64,000 bases of DNA from the NCBI GenBank assembly GCA_016584305.1, contig JACEEZ010015309.1:50001-114000 (forward strand), in the 5' to 3' direction. This DNA comes from Chionoecetes opilio (taxonomy: Eukaryota; Arthropoda; Malacostraca; Decapoda; Majidae). The notes below the pieces were generated by a model. The model had not been told where the DNA came from and did no database searches. It saw only the letters and a program-made list of their open reading frames with translations. Numbering within the stretch: position 1 is the first letter of the stretch; the number at the start of each line of letters is the position of its first letter. A program made the translations under genes and the position numbers. Below are positions 54,660 through 64,000 of this stretch, piece after piece.

Positions 54660-55375
54660 AAATTTAATTAGGTCCATTATATTCTGTGAGGGTCCGAAGG
54701 AAAGCGAAGGATAAATAAGGGAATAGAAGAAGAGAATGAGGGAAGAGAGAATCTCTGATAAGGGTAGTGGAAGCGAGAAGCGACGATGGTTTTCGCAGAA
54801 ACAACCTATCCTTATCAAACCATTAAAGGGAGAGCAAAGGCCACCTCCCGAATCGCTGACGTTAGGTGTGGGTGTGTGTGAGCGTCTACTAGAGGAGGGA
54901 AGAGAGGAAGAGGGAGTGAGGAGGAGTAGGAAGAAGGAGTGAAGAGGAGTAGGAAGGAGTGAGAGAGAGAAAAGGCGAGGAGAAGGAATAAGAAGAGTGC
55001 TGACCCAGCAGAATTGCTAGCGGCCGGGGATCACCCCACACCATCACCTCACACCTCACTGATTAACTGTCACACTGATATAACCTTTGACCTGTACCCA
55101 CCAACACAGGCCTCGCTGCCTCCCTGAACAGAGGAGAGAGGATCAGAATCTCTCTATACTCCGGTGTGGGCGGGCGTGCCTCACGGCGCGCGGTGATACG
55201 TGACCATGAGACTAGTGTCTTGTCTTAGGGCAGTGAGTGAGTTATACCGACGGCGGCGCGCGTGCTCGGGTATGTGGCTGAGTTCCACTCTGCCGCTCCA
55301 CACACGCTGCGCCCTTAATCAACGCCCCAACGCCCACCACTCCGCTTTGTCCCCCATAGACAGTTGAGTAGCAGG
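54660..55375. other. interior of the hAT element, no gene recognised
   Basis: A purine-rich stretch (54720-54990, GAAGAGGGAGTGAGGAGGAG-type) is followed by GC-richer sequence. The composition differs sharply from the AT-rich flanks. I see no domain, although captured host sequence cannot be excluded. Confidence 0.4.
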
Positions 55376-55381
55376 TGCTAC

Positions 55382-55880
55382 TCAACTCTATGGTGCCCCG
55401 ACGTCCTGCAAGAGCACCTGCTCATGGTTCCGCCTGGGCCCCCCTGAGATCCCGGGGCCGCAGCGGGGCTATGAGGATCGCCCCGCTTTGCCCCACGGGG
55501 CGGGTAAGTGCAACTATATGGTGCTACGACGTCCTGCAACACAACCCGCCCCTGTGGCTTCTCTCCTGGGCCCCCCAGGGATCCCCGGGGCCGCTGCGGG
55601 GCGACGGAGGATCGCCCCGCATTGCCCCACGGGGCGGGGTGCAACTCTACGGTGTCACGACGTCCCTGCAACACACCCGCCCCCTGTGGCTTCTCTTCAG
55701 GGCCCTCCGGGGACCACGGTGCATTGCGCGAGACACACGCGGCGGGGTTAGGAGCGAGGTGCAACTCTGCGGTGCCCCGACGTCCTGCACGACACCTGCC
55801 CTTGTGGCTTCTCCTGGGTTCCCCCTGGGACCCCGGGGCATTACAAGGCACACGCAGTGGGGCATTAGGACCCCTCGAGT
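55382..55880 (+). repeat. GC-rich ~125-bp tandem repeat, four units
   Basis: Units begin with CAACTCTACGGTG-type sequence at about 55382, 55509, 55640 and 55760, each followed by CGACGTCCTGCAA, CTGTGGCTTCTC and GGGCCCCC-type blocks. It is CpG-rich. Long frames on both strands (for example 55375-55887 plus) arise from the lack of stop codons in GC-rich repeats. Confidence 0.85.
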
Positions 55881-56824
55881 ACCATAGGTATGCCAGGAGG
55901 CTACGCGGCAGATGGTGATGTATTAATTATACAGTGCATGACAGGGCAGGCTTTTAAGGATGCCCCGGGGAACCTCGGGGGGGACAGGAAGGGTCGCCCC
56001 CCCGGCAATGCCAGGGCTTTTACCAGCCTGGAGAGGCAAGTTCCCCGTATCTCCGAGGCCACGGCCACTGCCCCGTTTAACGTAAGTACATACCTACATG
56101 GAGATATGCCCAACCTGGCACCCTACAGGTAAGGGTGCCGGGGATTAGTTGTCATGCCACGTCAGCGACCGATTGGATAGAACCGTAGCGGGTGGGGGGT
56201 CCGCTAACAGGAGCTTCAGCCCCCCGTTGAGCCCCCTCTACCCCAGAGTGGGACTTAACATATTCAAAGGTACATTATGAGAAAAAAAATTAAATCCCAT
56301 TCCTTACAAACAGGACAGGACAATACAATTTAGTATTTACGCAGTACGGACCAAAAACATTCAGATAATAGTCATATTTATAAAAAATATTTTCATATGC
56401 CTGTTCTTGGTCTTGGTCTTGGTCTCGGAGGGCTGGTCTTGGTCTCGAAAGGTCTGGTCTTGGTCTTGGTCTCGAAGGGTCTGGTCTCGGTCTCAGAGGG
56501 TCTGGTCTCGACTACAACACTGCTTCTCCGTCAACCACAACAACAGCAGTTTCTCCATCTTTTCATGGACAGGGGTCCGCAGCTTAGAAATTATTTTAAC
56601 GCCCTTGGCTGGCGTTATAGCCTTTAACGACTCCTTCTGCTTCAGTGTGGTACATATCGTAGAAGTACTACGCTCGTACTGCCTCGCCAAGTCACTACAC
56701 GCACACCTCGCTCATGTTTTTCTATGCTTTAATTCAATGGACATGATCTGCTTCTTCTTCTCAGCACTGTCCTTTGCACTCACTTTCTTAGGATCCATGG
56801 TTAGAAAAAAAAATTGGAAAAATA

Positions 56825-56990
56825 CAGGGAGGTCCCGTTATACGAGCATTCGGTATACGAGAATCCGATGATACGAGATGTGTAAATTAGGGTCTATTTT
56901 CAATATACGAGATCGAAAATCCAATGTTACGACATTCAAACTGGGGTGAGTAAAATTACCAATTTATTTACTAAAGTAAATTAAGTTATT
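56825..56990. mobile_element. left-end fragment of the 24744-25471 family
   Basis: Starts CAGGGAGGTCCCGTTATACG after TA (56823-56824) and matches the first ~140 bp of that element (GAGCATTCGGTATACGAG, GGGTCTATTTTCAATATACG, GACATTCAAACTGGGGTGAG). The right end is missing. Confidence 0.75.
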
Positions 56991-57058
56991 TACTAAAATT
57001 ATAAAGTCATTTACTGACTATATGAATTTACCTAAGGTTGTACGATATAATCAATCTG

Positions 57059-57118
57059 ATGGTGGTGGTGGTGGTGGTGTGGTGGTGGTGGTGGTGGTGG
57101 TGGTGGTGGTGTGGTGGT
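57059..57118. repeat. (GGT)n microsatellite
   Basis: About 60 bp of GGT/GTG repeats with two single-base interruptions. Confidence 0.95.
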
Positions 57119-57714
57119 ATTTCATAATTGTTATTCCTCCTCTCTGTACCCACGGCTGAAATGGCATATTTAACACCTCACACACACCCTACCACGTATG
57201 TAACACCACGCTAACCCTAAATAACACCTATAACGGCATTAGAAACAGGAGTTATAGTGGTTATATGAGGCCTAACACAAGCGGCCTGCCTCTCGGCGAC
57301 GCTAAAAGACACTGTTGTTGTGAAGGCTACGAACACATTTTATTTCCACTGCACTAATGCACTACTTTCACCACTGCACTAATGTCGCCAGGCACAATAT
57401 ATTACGAATTTCAGCATAAATGCTAAAAGCTCGCTTGGACAATGAGTTAAGAGACGAAATATAACTTTCTGTGCCAAATTTCTTCCTTTGCGCCTCTGTA
57501 TCTTTCTTGCCCACACATTCGTGGAAACATTTTACAAGCCTATATGACACCTGATTTCGGCTGAAATAGGTGTCCAAGCTCGCTTCGCTCGTTTGGACAA
57601 AAATATGATAATTCTGGTGGCTCGGTACGACAATGTGGCCTACAAAAATTCACAACCCTGGACAATGTACAATGATTCAGATGCAGAGAGGAGTTTGTGG
57701 GCAGTGGAAGAGGT
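57119..57714. other. unassigned sequence with one hairpin
   Basis: No gene recognised. A short inverted repeat, CACCTGATTTCGGCTGAAATAGGTG, covers 57547-57571, and a palindromic GAGCGAAGCGAGC-type motif follows near 57580. The minus-strand frame at 57368-57577 has no known motif. Confidence 0.4.
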
Positions 57715-58195
57715 CTCCTCCCTTGTCCCTTACCTACCCTACCCTCTCCAGTCTGGTGTATCACGTGGTGTCCCCCGCCTCCAAGGGGACCATGGTGTAG
57801 AGCTCCTTGTCCCTTACCTACCCTGCCTCTCCAGTCTGGTGTATCACGTGGTGTCCCAAAGAGTACTCCCTTTTCCCTTACCTACCCTACCCTCTCCAGT
57901 CTGGTTGTATCACGTGGTGGGCCCCAAGAGTACTCCCTTGTCCCTTACCTACCCTGCCCTCTCCAGTCTGGTGTATCACGTGGTGTCCCCAAGAGTACTC
58001 CCTTGTCCCTTACCTACCCTGCCCTCTCCAGTCTGGTGTATCACGTGGTGTCCCCAAGAGTACTCCCTTGTCCCTTACCTACCCTACCCTCTCCAGTCTG
58101 GTGTATCACGTGGTGTCCCCAAGAGTACTCCCTTGTCCCTTACCTACCCTACCCTCTCCAGTCTGGTGTATCACGTGGTGTCCCCAAGAGTACAT
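57715..58195 (+). repeat. 65-bp minisatellite, about seven units
   Basis: The unit contains CCTCTCCAGTCTGGTGTATC, ACGTGGTGTCCCCAAGAGTA and CTCCCTTGTCCCTTACCTAC. The right five units are spaced exactly 65 bp and nearly identical, while the left two are irregular. The Pro/Ser/Tyr-rich frames in all three phases are artefacts. Confidence 0.95.
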
Positions 58196-58880
58196 ACAAC
58201 GTCTTTGTTGCTTGTATGTATTGTGCCTTGTGAGTCAATTTTAGTGATTTGCTGGTTTACTTAATGTGCTTATTGTGACTTTTTTGTGCTCTGTCCTACT
58301 GTGCTGTCACACTCTTAATTCACTGTGTTTTGTGTGGTGGTGTGGTGGTGTGGTGGTGTGGTGGTGCGGTATATAGAGCCCTATATTTGAGAGTCTGAGC
58401 GGACTTGTGGAGAACAGGGTCCTTGGGCAAGAATATCACTAAATTCAACAGTAAGGTTTCCCCTACAAATATAAACTGGAAAGTATGTTTGAGGAAATAG
58501 TGTTCAGCCTTGAGAGTGGGAGCAGATGGCTGGGTGAACCCTGGGGGACACCAACCCTCAGGCAGACTTGGAGGCATTCATTACTGAACGCCAAGAGCAG
58601 GCAGGATTCAGTATTCTAAATAAGACAGATTGCTTCAGGATTTAATTACTGTAGAGGACTTTGATATCATAGCAGCAACGGAAACATGGTTAGGTTATGT
58701 CAAAAACCTAAACATTCACAGCCTCATCTTCTACTTCATGGCATCATCTTGTTGATTTGTAGACAATTGGATCATTTATTAACATGGTTGTTATTCATGC
58801 TCCTGCTACTTTCCAATGATGAAGAGACAAAGTAAGTTTTATGTGATATAGATGTGAGCTACAGAAAATGTGTGTAACTT
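58196..58880. other. spacer with (GGTGT)n and a small LINE relic
   Basis: A GTGTGGTG microsatellite at 58333-58372. At 58640-58710 the plus strand reads VEDFDIIAATETWLGY, matching the LINE endonuclease start at 62135-62180. Otherwise nothing recognised. Confidence 0.5.
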
Positions 58881-59084
58881 ATGTGCAAAATGACTATTTT
58901 TTACAACAATCTGCAGAGAAACCTTTCAAACAGCTGCTGGGGCCATGACTCCCTCACAGAACACAGGGGCACGGCTGCCACCACACATGTAACACACTGC
59001 CCCCAACCACCACCACCCATTGCCACACAGGACACACTCCCACAGCCACGGGTACAACCACACTTGTCCACACAACACACCACC

Positions 59085-60235
59085 TCAAAAGTGGATCTTC
59101 ATGTGCTGGGCAATATCAGCCTTTGTCTTGAAACACTTGCCACAAACATCACACTTGAACTCCCTCAGGCCAGTGTGTCTAAAGGTGTGTTCATTGAGAC
59201 GAGAAATGGTAGCAAATTTTTTCCCACACTCAAGACATTGATGATTTTTATATCCGCTGTGTGTCACGAAATGTTTGGTGAGGTCACCCTTTCTAATAAA
59301 TTTTTTCCCACACTCTAGACATTTATGATTTTTAACACCACCGTGTGTCAGGGTGTGTGTGGTAAGGTGGGTCTTTGTAACAAATCTTTTCCCACACTCT
59401 ACACATTCATGATTTTTAACACCACTGTGTATCAGTGTGTGTATGGTAAGGTGGGTCTTTGTAGCAAATCTTTTCCCACACTCTACACATTCATGATTTT
59501 TAACACCACTGTGTATCAGGGTGTGTTTGGTGAGGTTACTCTTTAAAGCAAATCTTTTCCCACACTCTACACATTCATGATTTTTAACACCACTGTGTAT
59601 CAGGGTGTGTTTGGTGAGGTTACTCTTTAAAGCAAATCTTTTCCCACACTCTACACATTCATGATTTTTAACACCACTGTGTATCAGTGTGTGTTTGGTG
59701 AGGTCACTCTTTGTAGCAAAATTTTTCCCACACTCTATACATTCATGATTTTTAACACCAATGAGTCTCAGTGTGTGTGTGGTGAGGTCACTCTTTGTAG
59801 CAAAAATTTTCCCACACTCAGACATTCATAATTTTTTAAAACCCTGTGCGTAGCGGATGTCTCTCAGCTTTCTCTGTATTTGAATGTTTGTGTCACACTC
59901 CTGGTGCTTCAGATCACTCTCTGCCTTGTGGCCTGAGCTGCCTGCCTCCAGGTGATTCTTGCCATCACACCTGTGCTCCCACACCTGAGGCAGACGGATC
60001 TGCTGCCCAGGCCACTCATGTGCTGCCCGGCCCCACAGCCTCCACCGCAGCAATACTCCGCCCGCACACGCGACGGACGGTCATGCGGGATCCCTCGGGG
60101 ATGCCGGAGCAGCCAGGTTGGTGCCGGGCGGAGCAGCCGGCTTGAACTTGACCTCAGCACCTGCAAAGTGGTGAGAGTCAGGACAGGGAGAGCCACACGC
60201 TGCCTTGATACTCTGCTCCTGCCTGCAGGGCCCAC
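59085..60235 (-). pseudogene. C2H2 zinc-finger paralog, fingers intact, upstream part frameshifted
   Basis: The frame 59825-59085 encodes eight complete C2H2 fingers plus a degenerate first one (SECGKIFATKSDLTTHTLRL, second His replaced). Two adjacent fingers are identical (CVECGKRFALKSNLTKHTLI). It ends AQHMKIHF, like ARHVKIHF in the gene at 12797. Upstream (59826-60235) the same pre-finger region (HRCDGKNHLEAGSSGHKA) and splice signals are present, but small indels put them in different frames and one upstream finger is ruined. Either a decaying paralog or an intact gene hit by sequence errors: the neighbouring DNA from 60290 on looks error-rich. Nuclear DNA-binding function would be expected if intact. 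Confidence 0.75.
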
Positions 60236-60289
60236 ACCGTGCTTCCTACCTCACTCACACCACACTTGGCAAGGTCAAGAACCTTGGAG

Positions 60290-60840
60290 CTCTGAATTTC
60301 CCCCCCGGGGGGTATTTTCATCCAAAGAAGATTGGGCCCTTTTTGTAGCGGATCCTTTTCGGGGGCCATAAAGTTAGAAGGGGGGGGGAAATTTTAAAAA
60401 GGATTTTTTTTTCGTTTAAAAAGAGGGAGAGGATTTTAAGAAATCCCCTTTGCCGGGGGGTAGGAAAAGGAAAACGTGAAAAAAAAGTTTTAAAACGGGA
60501 ACTGTGTTCGAAAAAAGGGGGAAGGGGGTAGAAGCTTTTTGGTTTTCCTAAACGGAGGAACTCTGATGGGACCTTAACAGTGTTTGTTTGGGTGGGGTGG
60601 TTTTACAAGAAATTGTAGCAAGGGTCCAGTAGTTTTTTTTTTTTTTTTTTGGGGGCCCTTTTTTTTTCTTGTATTTTGATACTAGTCCCCAAAATGTGCC
60701 TTACTTTTTTCTTTTTTTTTGTTTTTGCTTAGTACTTAAGTTTACTCCTTCCCCTGTTCTTTTTGCTTTTTTTTTGATGTATGCCTCCGGCGAGAATAAA
60801 TTTTTATTATTATTTTATTTTTAATTTTATTATTTAACCA
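60290..60840. other. homopolymer-rich, probably low-quality sequence
   Basis: Dense runs of G, T, A and C (for example CCCCCCCGGGGGG, TTTTTTTTTTTTTTTT) with no repeat or coding structure. The zinc-finger homology stops abruptly at about 60290. The pattern looks more like uncorrected sequencing error than normal sequence. Confidence 0.5.
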
Positions 60841-61860
60841 AGGCCCTATCCACTCCTACGTGATGATTTACCCTGAGTTTTAAACTTTTTTATTAGACGT
60901 CCAATCAAAGGAACTAAGTGTTTCACGGAGAGATGCCCCCGACGCCTAACTTTGATCTTTCCAAATTTCGATTGGGCAGAGCAAACCCTTGTTTTTTTTC
61001 AATCCCTAAAAAAACCCAATTTCTCCCCTACTTTTACAAAACCTTCCAGAAACTATCCCTCTTTTTAAATGCACTCAACGTCTCCTTCTTCTACAATGAA
61101 CATTTAGGACTATCCTTTACTAAAAATCTGAACGGGAAAAAACCCCCCACACTCTCTTTTGCTAAAACAGCTTCAAAGAAGTTAGGGTCCTGTGGTCGGT
61201 CTATTTTTTTCCCCCTCCCAATTGCTTGTTTTACGGGGGCCCTTTACCCGCCCATGTATGGGGTATGTTACATGTTTTGGGGGGGTCCACCATACAGCTC
61301 TCCTAAAAAGGGGTTTAGTCAAAAGCTTTTCGTTCATCAATCCCTCCCGACGATGTCTTCAATCTTTAAATCACCGCCGAAAAATTGCTTTTCTTGCTCT
61401 CTTCTACGTTTTTTTTCATGCCACTGCCTTGAACTTGCTAAACTGCAGCCTCCCCCCTCCCCGCCTCGCGCACAAGACTTTCTACTCATTTCATCCCTAT
61501 TCGTCCATCTTTCCCAATGCAAGAGTAATCAGTATCTTTTCTTTACACCCTTTCACTGGAAACTCTGGAACTCTTTTCCTGTTCTATTTTTCCCCCTTTT
61601 CCATGACTTTAAATCTTTTCAAAAGAGAGTAACAAGACACCTCCCCACTAAAATTTGGCCCCACTTCTTTATTTCTTACTTCTACTTTTTTGGGGCTGGC
61701 AAATTTAAACGGCTTTGAAAAAACCACTTTTTTTTCTGGCCTTGGCCAGTTTTTGTGATGTTATAATATAAAAAAAAAAAAAAAAAAAATTTTCTCTGGA
61801 ACCCCTAACGACCTCTCGCGGAACCCTAGGGTTCCAGGGAACCCCGGTTGAGAAACGCTG
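60840..61860 (+). pseudogene. LINE reverse-transcriptase relic and inverted hAT end
   Basis: Plus-strand counterpart of 18897-20036 in the opposite orientation. Recognisable pieces are CCTATCCACTCCTACGTGAT (the YADD region, damaged), LLRPSQLLVL-type, SLNHRRKIAFLALFYVFFHA, FSLHPFTGNSGT and KRVTRHLPTK. A poly-A tail lies at 61770-61789. It is followed by AACCCCGGTTGAGAAACGCTG (61840-61860), the hAT terminus. Many frameshifts, partly perhaps sequence errors. Confidence 0.7.
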
Positions 61861-62039
61861 ATCTAAACTGACGAACTAACGGCGGGGGCTCATCCCCCCC
61901 TGTTAACCTAACAAAATTGTACCTTACATCTTAGCCGGGGGGGGGGGGGGGTCTCTCTCTCTCGACACTCCGGTCGTCAGGCAGGGAACTAAAGTGATTG
62001 GTAAGAAGAGAGAGAGGAGAGGTTTAGTTAAAGATAAAG

Positions 62040-63290
62040 GGAAAATGGACAAAAATAAGAGGAGTTGCTTGAAGGTTTACTATACAAACTGTAGGAGTAT
62101 TTAAAAAAAGATAGATTTCCTGAGAGGAATCAATAGTGTAGAGGATTTTGATATAATAGCATTAACAGAAACATGGTTGGATATGTCAGGAAAGGTATTA
62201 GATCCGGAAGTCGAGATTGCTGGGTATAAGTTATTTCACAAGGACAGAGTAGGCAGACGAGGTGGAGGAGTTGCGCTTTATGCAAGAGATGCATTGCAGT
62301 GTTGTGTTAACAATGTTATAAAAACAGATGACGGCATAGTCTATATGGGTAGAGGTTACGGAGGGAACTGAGAAAATGGTTTTGGGTGGAGTGTATAGGC
62401 CTCCAAACTTATGTAAAGAGGATTCAGCTCCTATATGGGAAGAAATAAACAAGGCCTGCAGATATAATCGACTATGCGTGGTGGGAGGTTTTAATCTTAG
62501 GAATAGAGACTGGGATTTAATTATAGGTGACAGCGACACAGATGAATTGTTAAATATAATCCAGGGTAACTTCCTAAGTCAAGTAATCAAGGAGCCTACT
62601 AGAGGAGATAATATTCTAGATCTATTGCTGGCAAATAGAGACAATTTAGTTACAGATGTGGAGGTCGGTGGGAAATTAGATAATAGCGACCATGATGAGA
62701 TCAGATTTAGCTTAAAATGGGAAGTTGGAAAATTAAGTGGCAATAAGCATGGAATACCTAATTTCAGAAAGGCCAATTATGCAGGATTAAGAAGACACCT
62801 GGAGGTGATTAATAAGAGGTGTGGGATGGAGGGGAATAAATGTTCCCAGGGTAAGGCCAGGGCGGTGACAGCTGCAAAGGCCAATTATGAAGGATTAGGA
62901 AGGCACTTGGAGGTAATTGGAGCGGTTAGATATGGAAGTGAGGTCGTGGCTGAGGAGGTAATTAGAGAGGTTAGAAATGGAAGTGAGGACGGGGCTGAGG
63001 AGGATTATACGTCATTTGTAAGGAATATAATTGACGGACAGAAAAGAAATATTCCTTATAGGGAAATAAGGTCCAGAAAGAGTGATCCAAAATGGATGAC
63101 CACCCATTAAAAACACAACATTGGAGCAAAAAGATACATTTATTTAAGGTTCAAGGCAGGATTGGTAAACAAAGAACAGTATAACGTGATGGCAAGGACA
63201 GTGAAGAAATTAACTCAAGTTGCTAAGAACAATTATGAGATTAAAGTAGCAGGACAGGTGAAAAGGGACCCAAAAGGGTTCTATCAGGTA
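62040..63290 (+). pseudogene. LINE apurinic-type endonuclease domain (CR1-like), broken
   Basis: The ATG at 62045 opens MDKNKRSCLKVYYTNCRSI, followed by an in-frame TAA. Then come FDIIALTETWLDMSG, VGRRGGGVALYARDA, a frameshift near 62350, and LGGVYRPPNLC, VVGGFNLRNRDWD and DNSDHDEIRFSLKW. These are the conserved blocks of the endonuclease that nicks target DNA for non-LTR elements. The metal-binding GDFN block reads GGFN (GGT at 62487-62489). A 108-bp and a 45-bp tandem duplication lengthen the linker (62769-63000). The reverse transcriptase is not reached: the frame breaks at 63108 and a Tigger derivative is inserted at 63291. The family probably also supplied 22626-23059. Confidence 0.8.
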
Positions 63291-63718
63291 CAGGTTGAAG
63301 TTCCCAAACTCGGCATCCCAAGACTCGGCAACACCCAAAACTCGGCTATGGTTCCGGATTTTCCAAAACACGGCAGAACACCCAAAACCCGGGGCGTAGT
63401 TGCCGGGTCGGCCGCTGGGTGCCACCACACTAGGCCGCTTGGTTTCTCCCGCCGATTTGTTTGTTGTTATTGTTCAGTGGTGTTGTGACTCTAGAGTTGT
63501 GTACACTGTTATTTTGTGTACTTCTACAGGTCTGTTATTGGTATTATGGCTCCCAAACGTCCAGGAACACCTACTGGAATAAGAAAGAAACAAGTGTTAA
63601 CATCTGAGAAAATGTGACTATTTGAAGAAATTGGTTGTTTTCCCCTATTATCTAGTTTCTAAGAGGAAAATTAGTACTCGTTGTGCAATGGCGAGTTGGA
63701 TTTGGGACTTTTACCCTT
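63291..63718 (+). mobile_element. Tigger-type internally deleted element, diverged copy
   Basis: The left end CAGGTTGAAGTTCCCAAACT follows TA (63289-63290) inside the LINE. The ATG at 63546 opens MAPKRPGTPTG, as in the copy at 1406-1868. Its right end (TTTGGGACTTTTACCCTT) is much diverged from the left, so the right border is approximate. Orientation is opposite to the left-edge copy. Confidence 0.75.
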
Positions 63719-64000
63719 AATATAACGAAAAGGGAAATATTCCTATAAGCTCAGCGGGAGTCGAGGTCCTAGAAGTGGGAATTATCGTGTAAAGTCAAAC
63801 AAACAAGGTTGTTAGGCGTAGGATCAGGAATGTGTGAGGATTTAAAAGGAAGCGAGAGGAGAATTCAAAGATATTATACTAAGTGTTAGGAGGTATGATA
63901 CACAGAAGAATTATGCCTGAAATAAGTGACCAGTGTATAAAGGAATGCAAGGAGGGAGAATAAGATTTGGCCATTAGGAAATACGGGTTGATGATAGATG
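63719..64000. other. unassigned right edge
   Basis: It should be the continuation of the interrupted LINE, but I cannot align it to a reverse transcriptase. No other feature seen. Confidence 0.35.

Larger units (their letters stand above)
53491..56522. mobile_element. hAT-type element inserted in the Tigger gene
   Basis: Ends CAGTGTTGTAGGTCTCGAGA and TCTCGACTACAACACTG, flanked by the perfect 8-bp duplication CTTCTCCG (53483-53490 and 56523-56530). Both subterminal regions are arrays of GGTCTTGGTCTCG / GGTCTCGAGACC (53500-53640 and 56404-56515). The interior has a possible BED-finger relic (54487-54640) and a GC-rich repeat (55382-55880). No hAT dimerisation or catalytic region is recognisable, so it is non-autonomous. 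Confidence 0.9.
52030..56798 (-). pseudogene. Tigger DDE transposase gene, interrupted
   Basis: The first part (56798-56531) starts MDPKKVSAKDSAEKKKQIMS. After an indel come DLARQYERSTSTICTTLKQK and KLRTPVHEKMEKLLLLWLTE, ending EKQ. The hAT element then intervenes, and at 53482 the gene resumes LAGDTVMEGIICEKARAIYA, KASRGWFDNFRRRTGIHSVV. One in-frame TAA (53257-53255) follows, then FNCDETGLFWKKMP, LLVLDNAPAHPLNLKDD and LPPNTTPILQPMDQQ. All three catalytic Asp are kept. A frameshift at about 52310 leads into EIKEMLGMWERLSEFIE and KQTSLDRFLLK. Apart from the insertion only a few lesions are seen, making it the best-preserved transposase here. Confidence 0.9.
51572..56824 (-). mobile_element. 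Tigger element (minus), 5' terminus lost, split by a hAT element
   Basis: The 3' terminus CAGTGGTACCTTGGCTTACG at 51572 is a classic Tigger end, preceded by TA (51570-51571). The transposase gene runs leftwards from 56798 to 52030. The matching 5' terminus is not found: about 20 bp upstream of the start codon another TA element begins (56825). A 3.0-kb hAT element lies within the gene. Confidence 0.85.

Noticed and set aside
55375..55918. Overlapping 130-170-residue frames on both strands
   Set aside because: GC-rich tandem repeat within a hAT element. No motif and equally open on both strands.
57593..58264. Pro/Ser/Tyr-rich frames of 145-223 residues
   Set aside because: Translations of the 65-bp minisatellite.

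Overview
This is a eukaryotic window, almost certainly from an arthropod and most likely a decapod crustacean such as a crab. It has no operons or prokaryotic signals. It is AT-rich, full of microsatellites, and carries non-LTR retrotransposons, a tRNA-derived SINE, pogo/Tigger-type transposons and a Penelope-like element of kinds common in decapod genomes. The species assignment is inference.

Host genes are few. Two related C2H2 zinc-finger genes lie on the minus strand, about 46 kb apart (12797-14001 and 59085-60290). The first has an intact finger exon with a plausible 101-bp intron. The second keeps its fingers but is frameshifted upstream. A possible promoter and tiny first exon sits at 11934-12022. 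Nearly everything else is mobile DNA.

Layout. 1-6.3 kb: TA-target (pogo/Tigger-like) non-autonomous elements, one inside another, with a tandem repeat derived from a LINE zinc-knuckle end. 6.3-9.8 kb: a hAT MITE with a perfect 8-bp target duplication, two TTAA-flanked elements sharing one TTAA, and a foldback MITE. 10.9-12.7 kb: another TA element, then a TE fragment just beyond the zinc-finger gene. 14.0-26.3 kb: one TTAA MITE scaffold split apart by insertions. These are an unclassified element with 1.18-kb inverted arms and a roughly 700-codon damaged gene, a hAT element that itself holds a LINE and a G-rich minisatellite, and a TA element. About 19.4-26.4 kb is repeated in tandem at 26.5-33.3 kb, either as a real duplication or as two haplotypes joined in assembly.

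33.3-38.3 kb: LINE reverse-transcriptase remnants, SINEs, then a Penelope-like GIY-YIG endonuclease ORF preceded by a 29-bp minisatellite and followed by a hammerhead-like motif. 38.65-45.47 kb: a pogo/Tigger element carrying about 164 copies of a 22-bp minisatellite, each with a GGTCA-N-TGACC-type palindrome, and a damaged DDE transposase. 45.5-49.6 kb: more TA elements, two inserted exactly at the end of the previous one. 50.6-56.8 kb: a TA element cut by a Tigger, whose transposase gene is itself cut by a 3.0-kb hAT element. 57-58.2 kb: microsatellite and 65-bp minisatellite. 60.3-64 kb: noisy sequence, an inverted LINE/hAT relic, a LINE endonuclease ORF, and a Tigger derivative matching the one at the left end of the window.

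All transposase and reverse-transcriptase genes appear broken, and three carry a single-base change at a catalytic acid codon. The genes therefore do not form a pathway. The window is best read as layered transposon debris around two zinc-finger paralogs.
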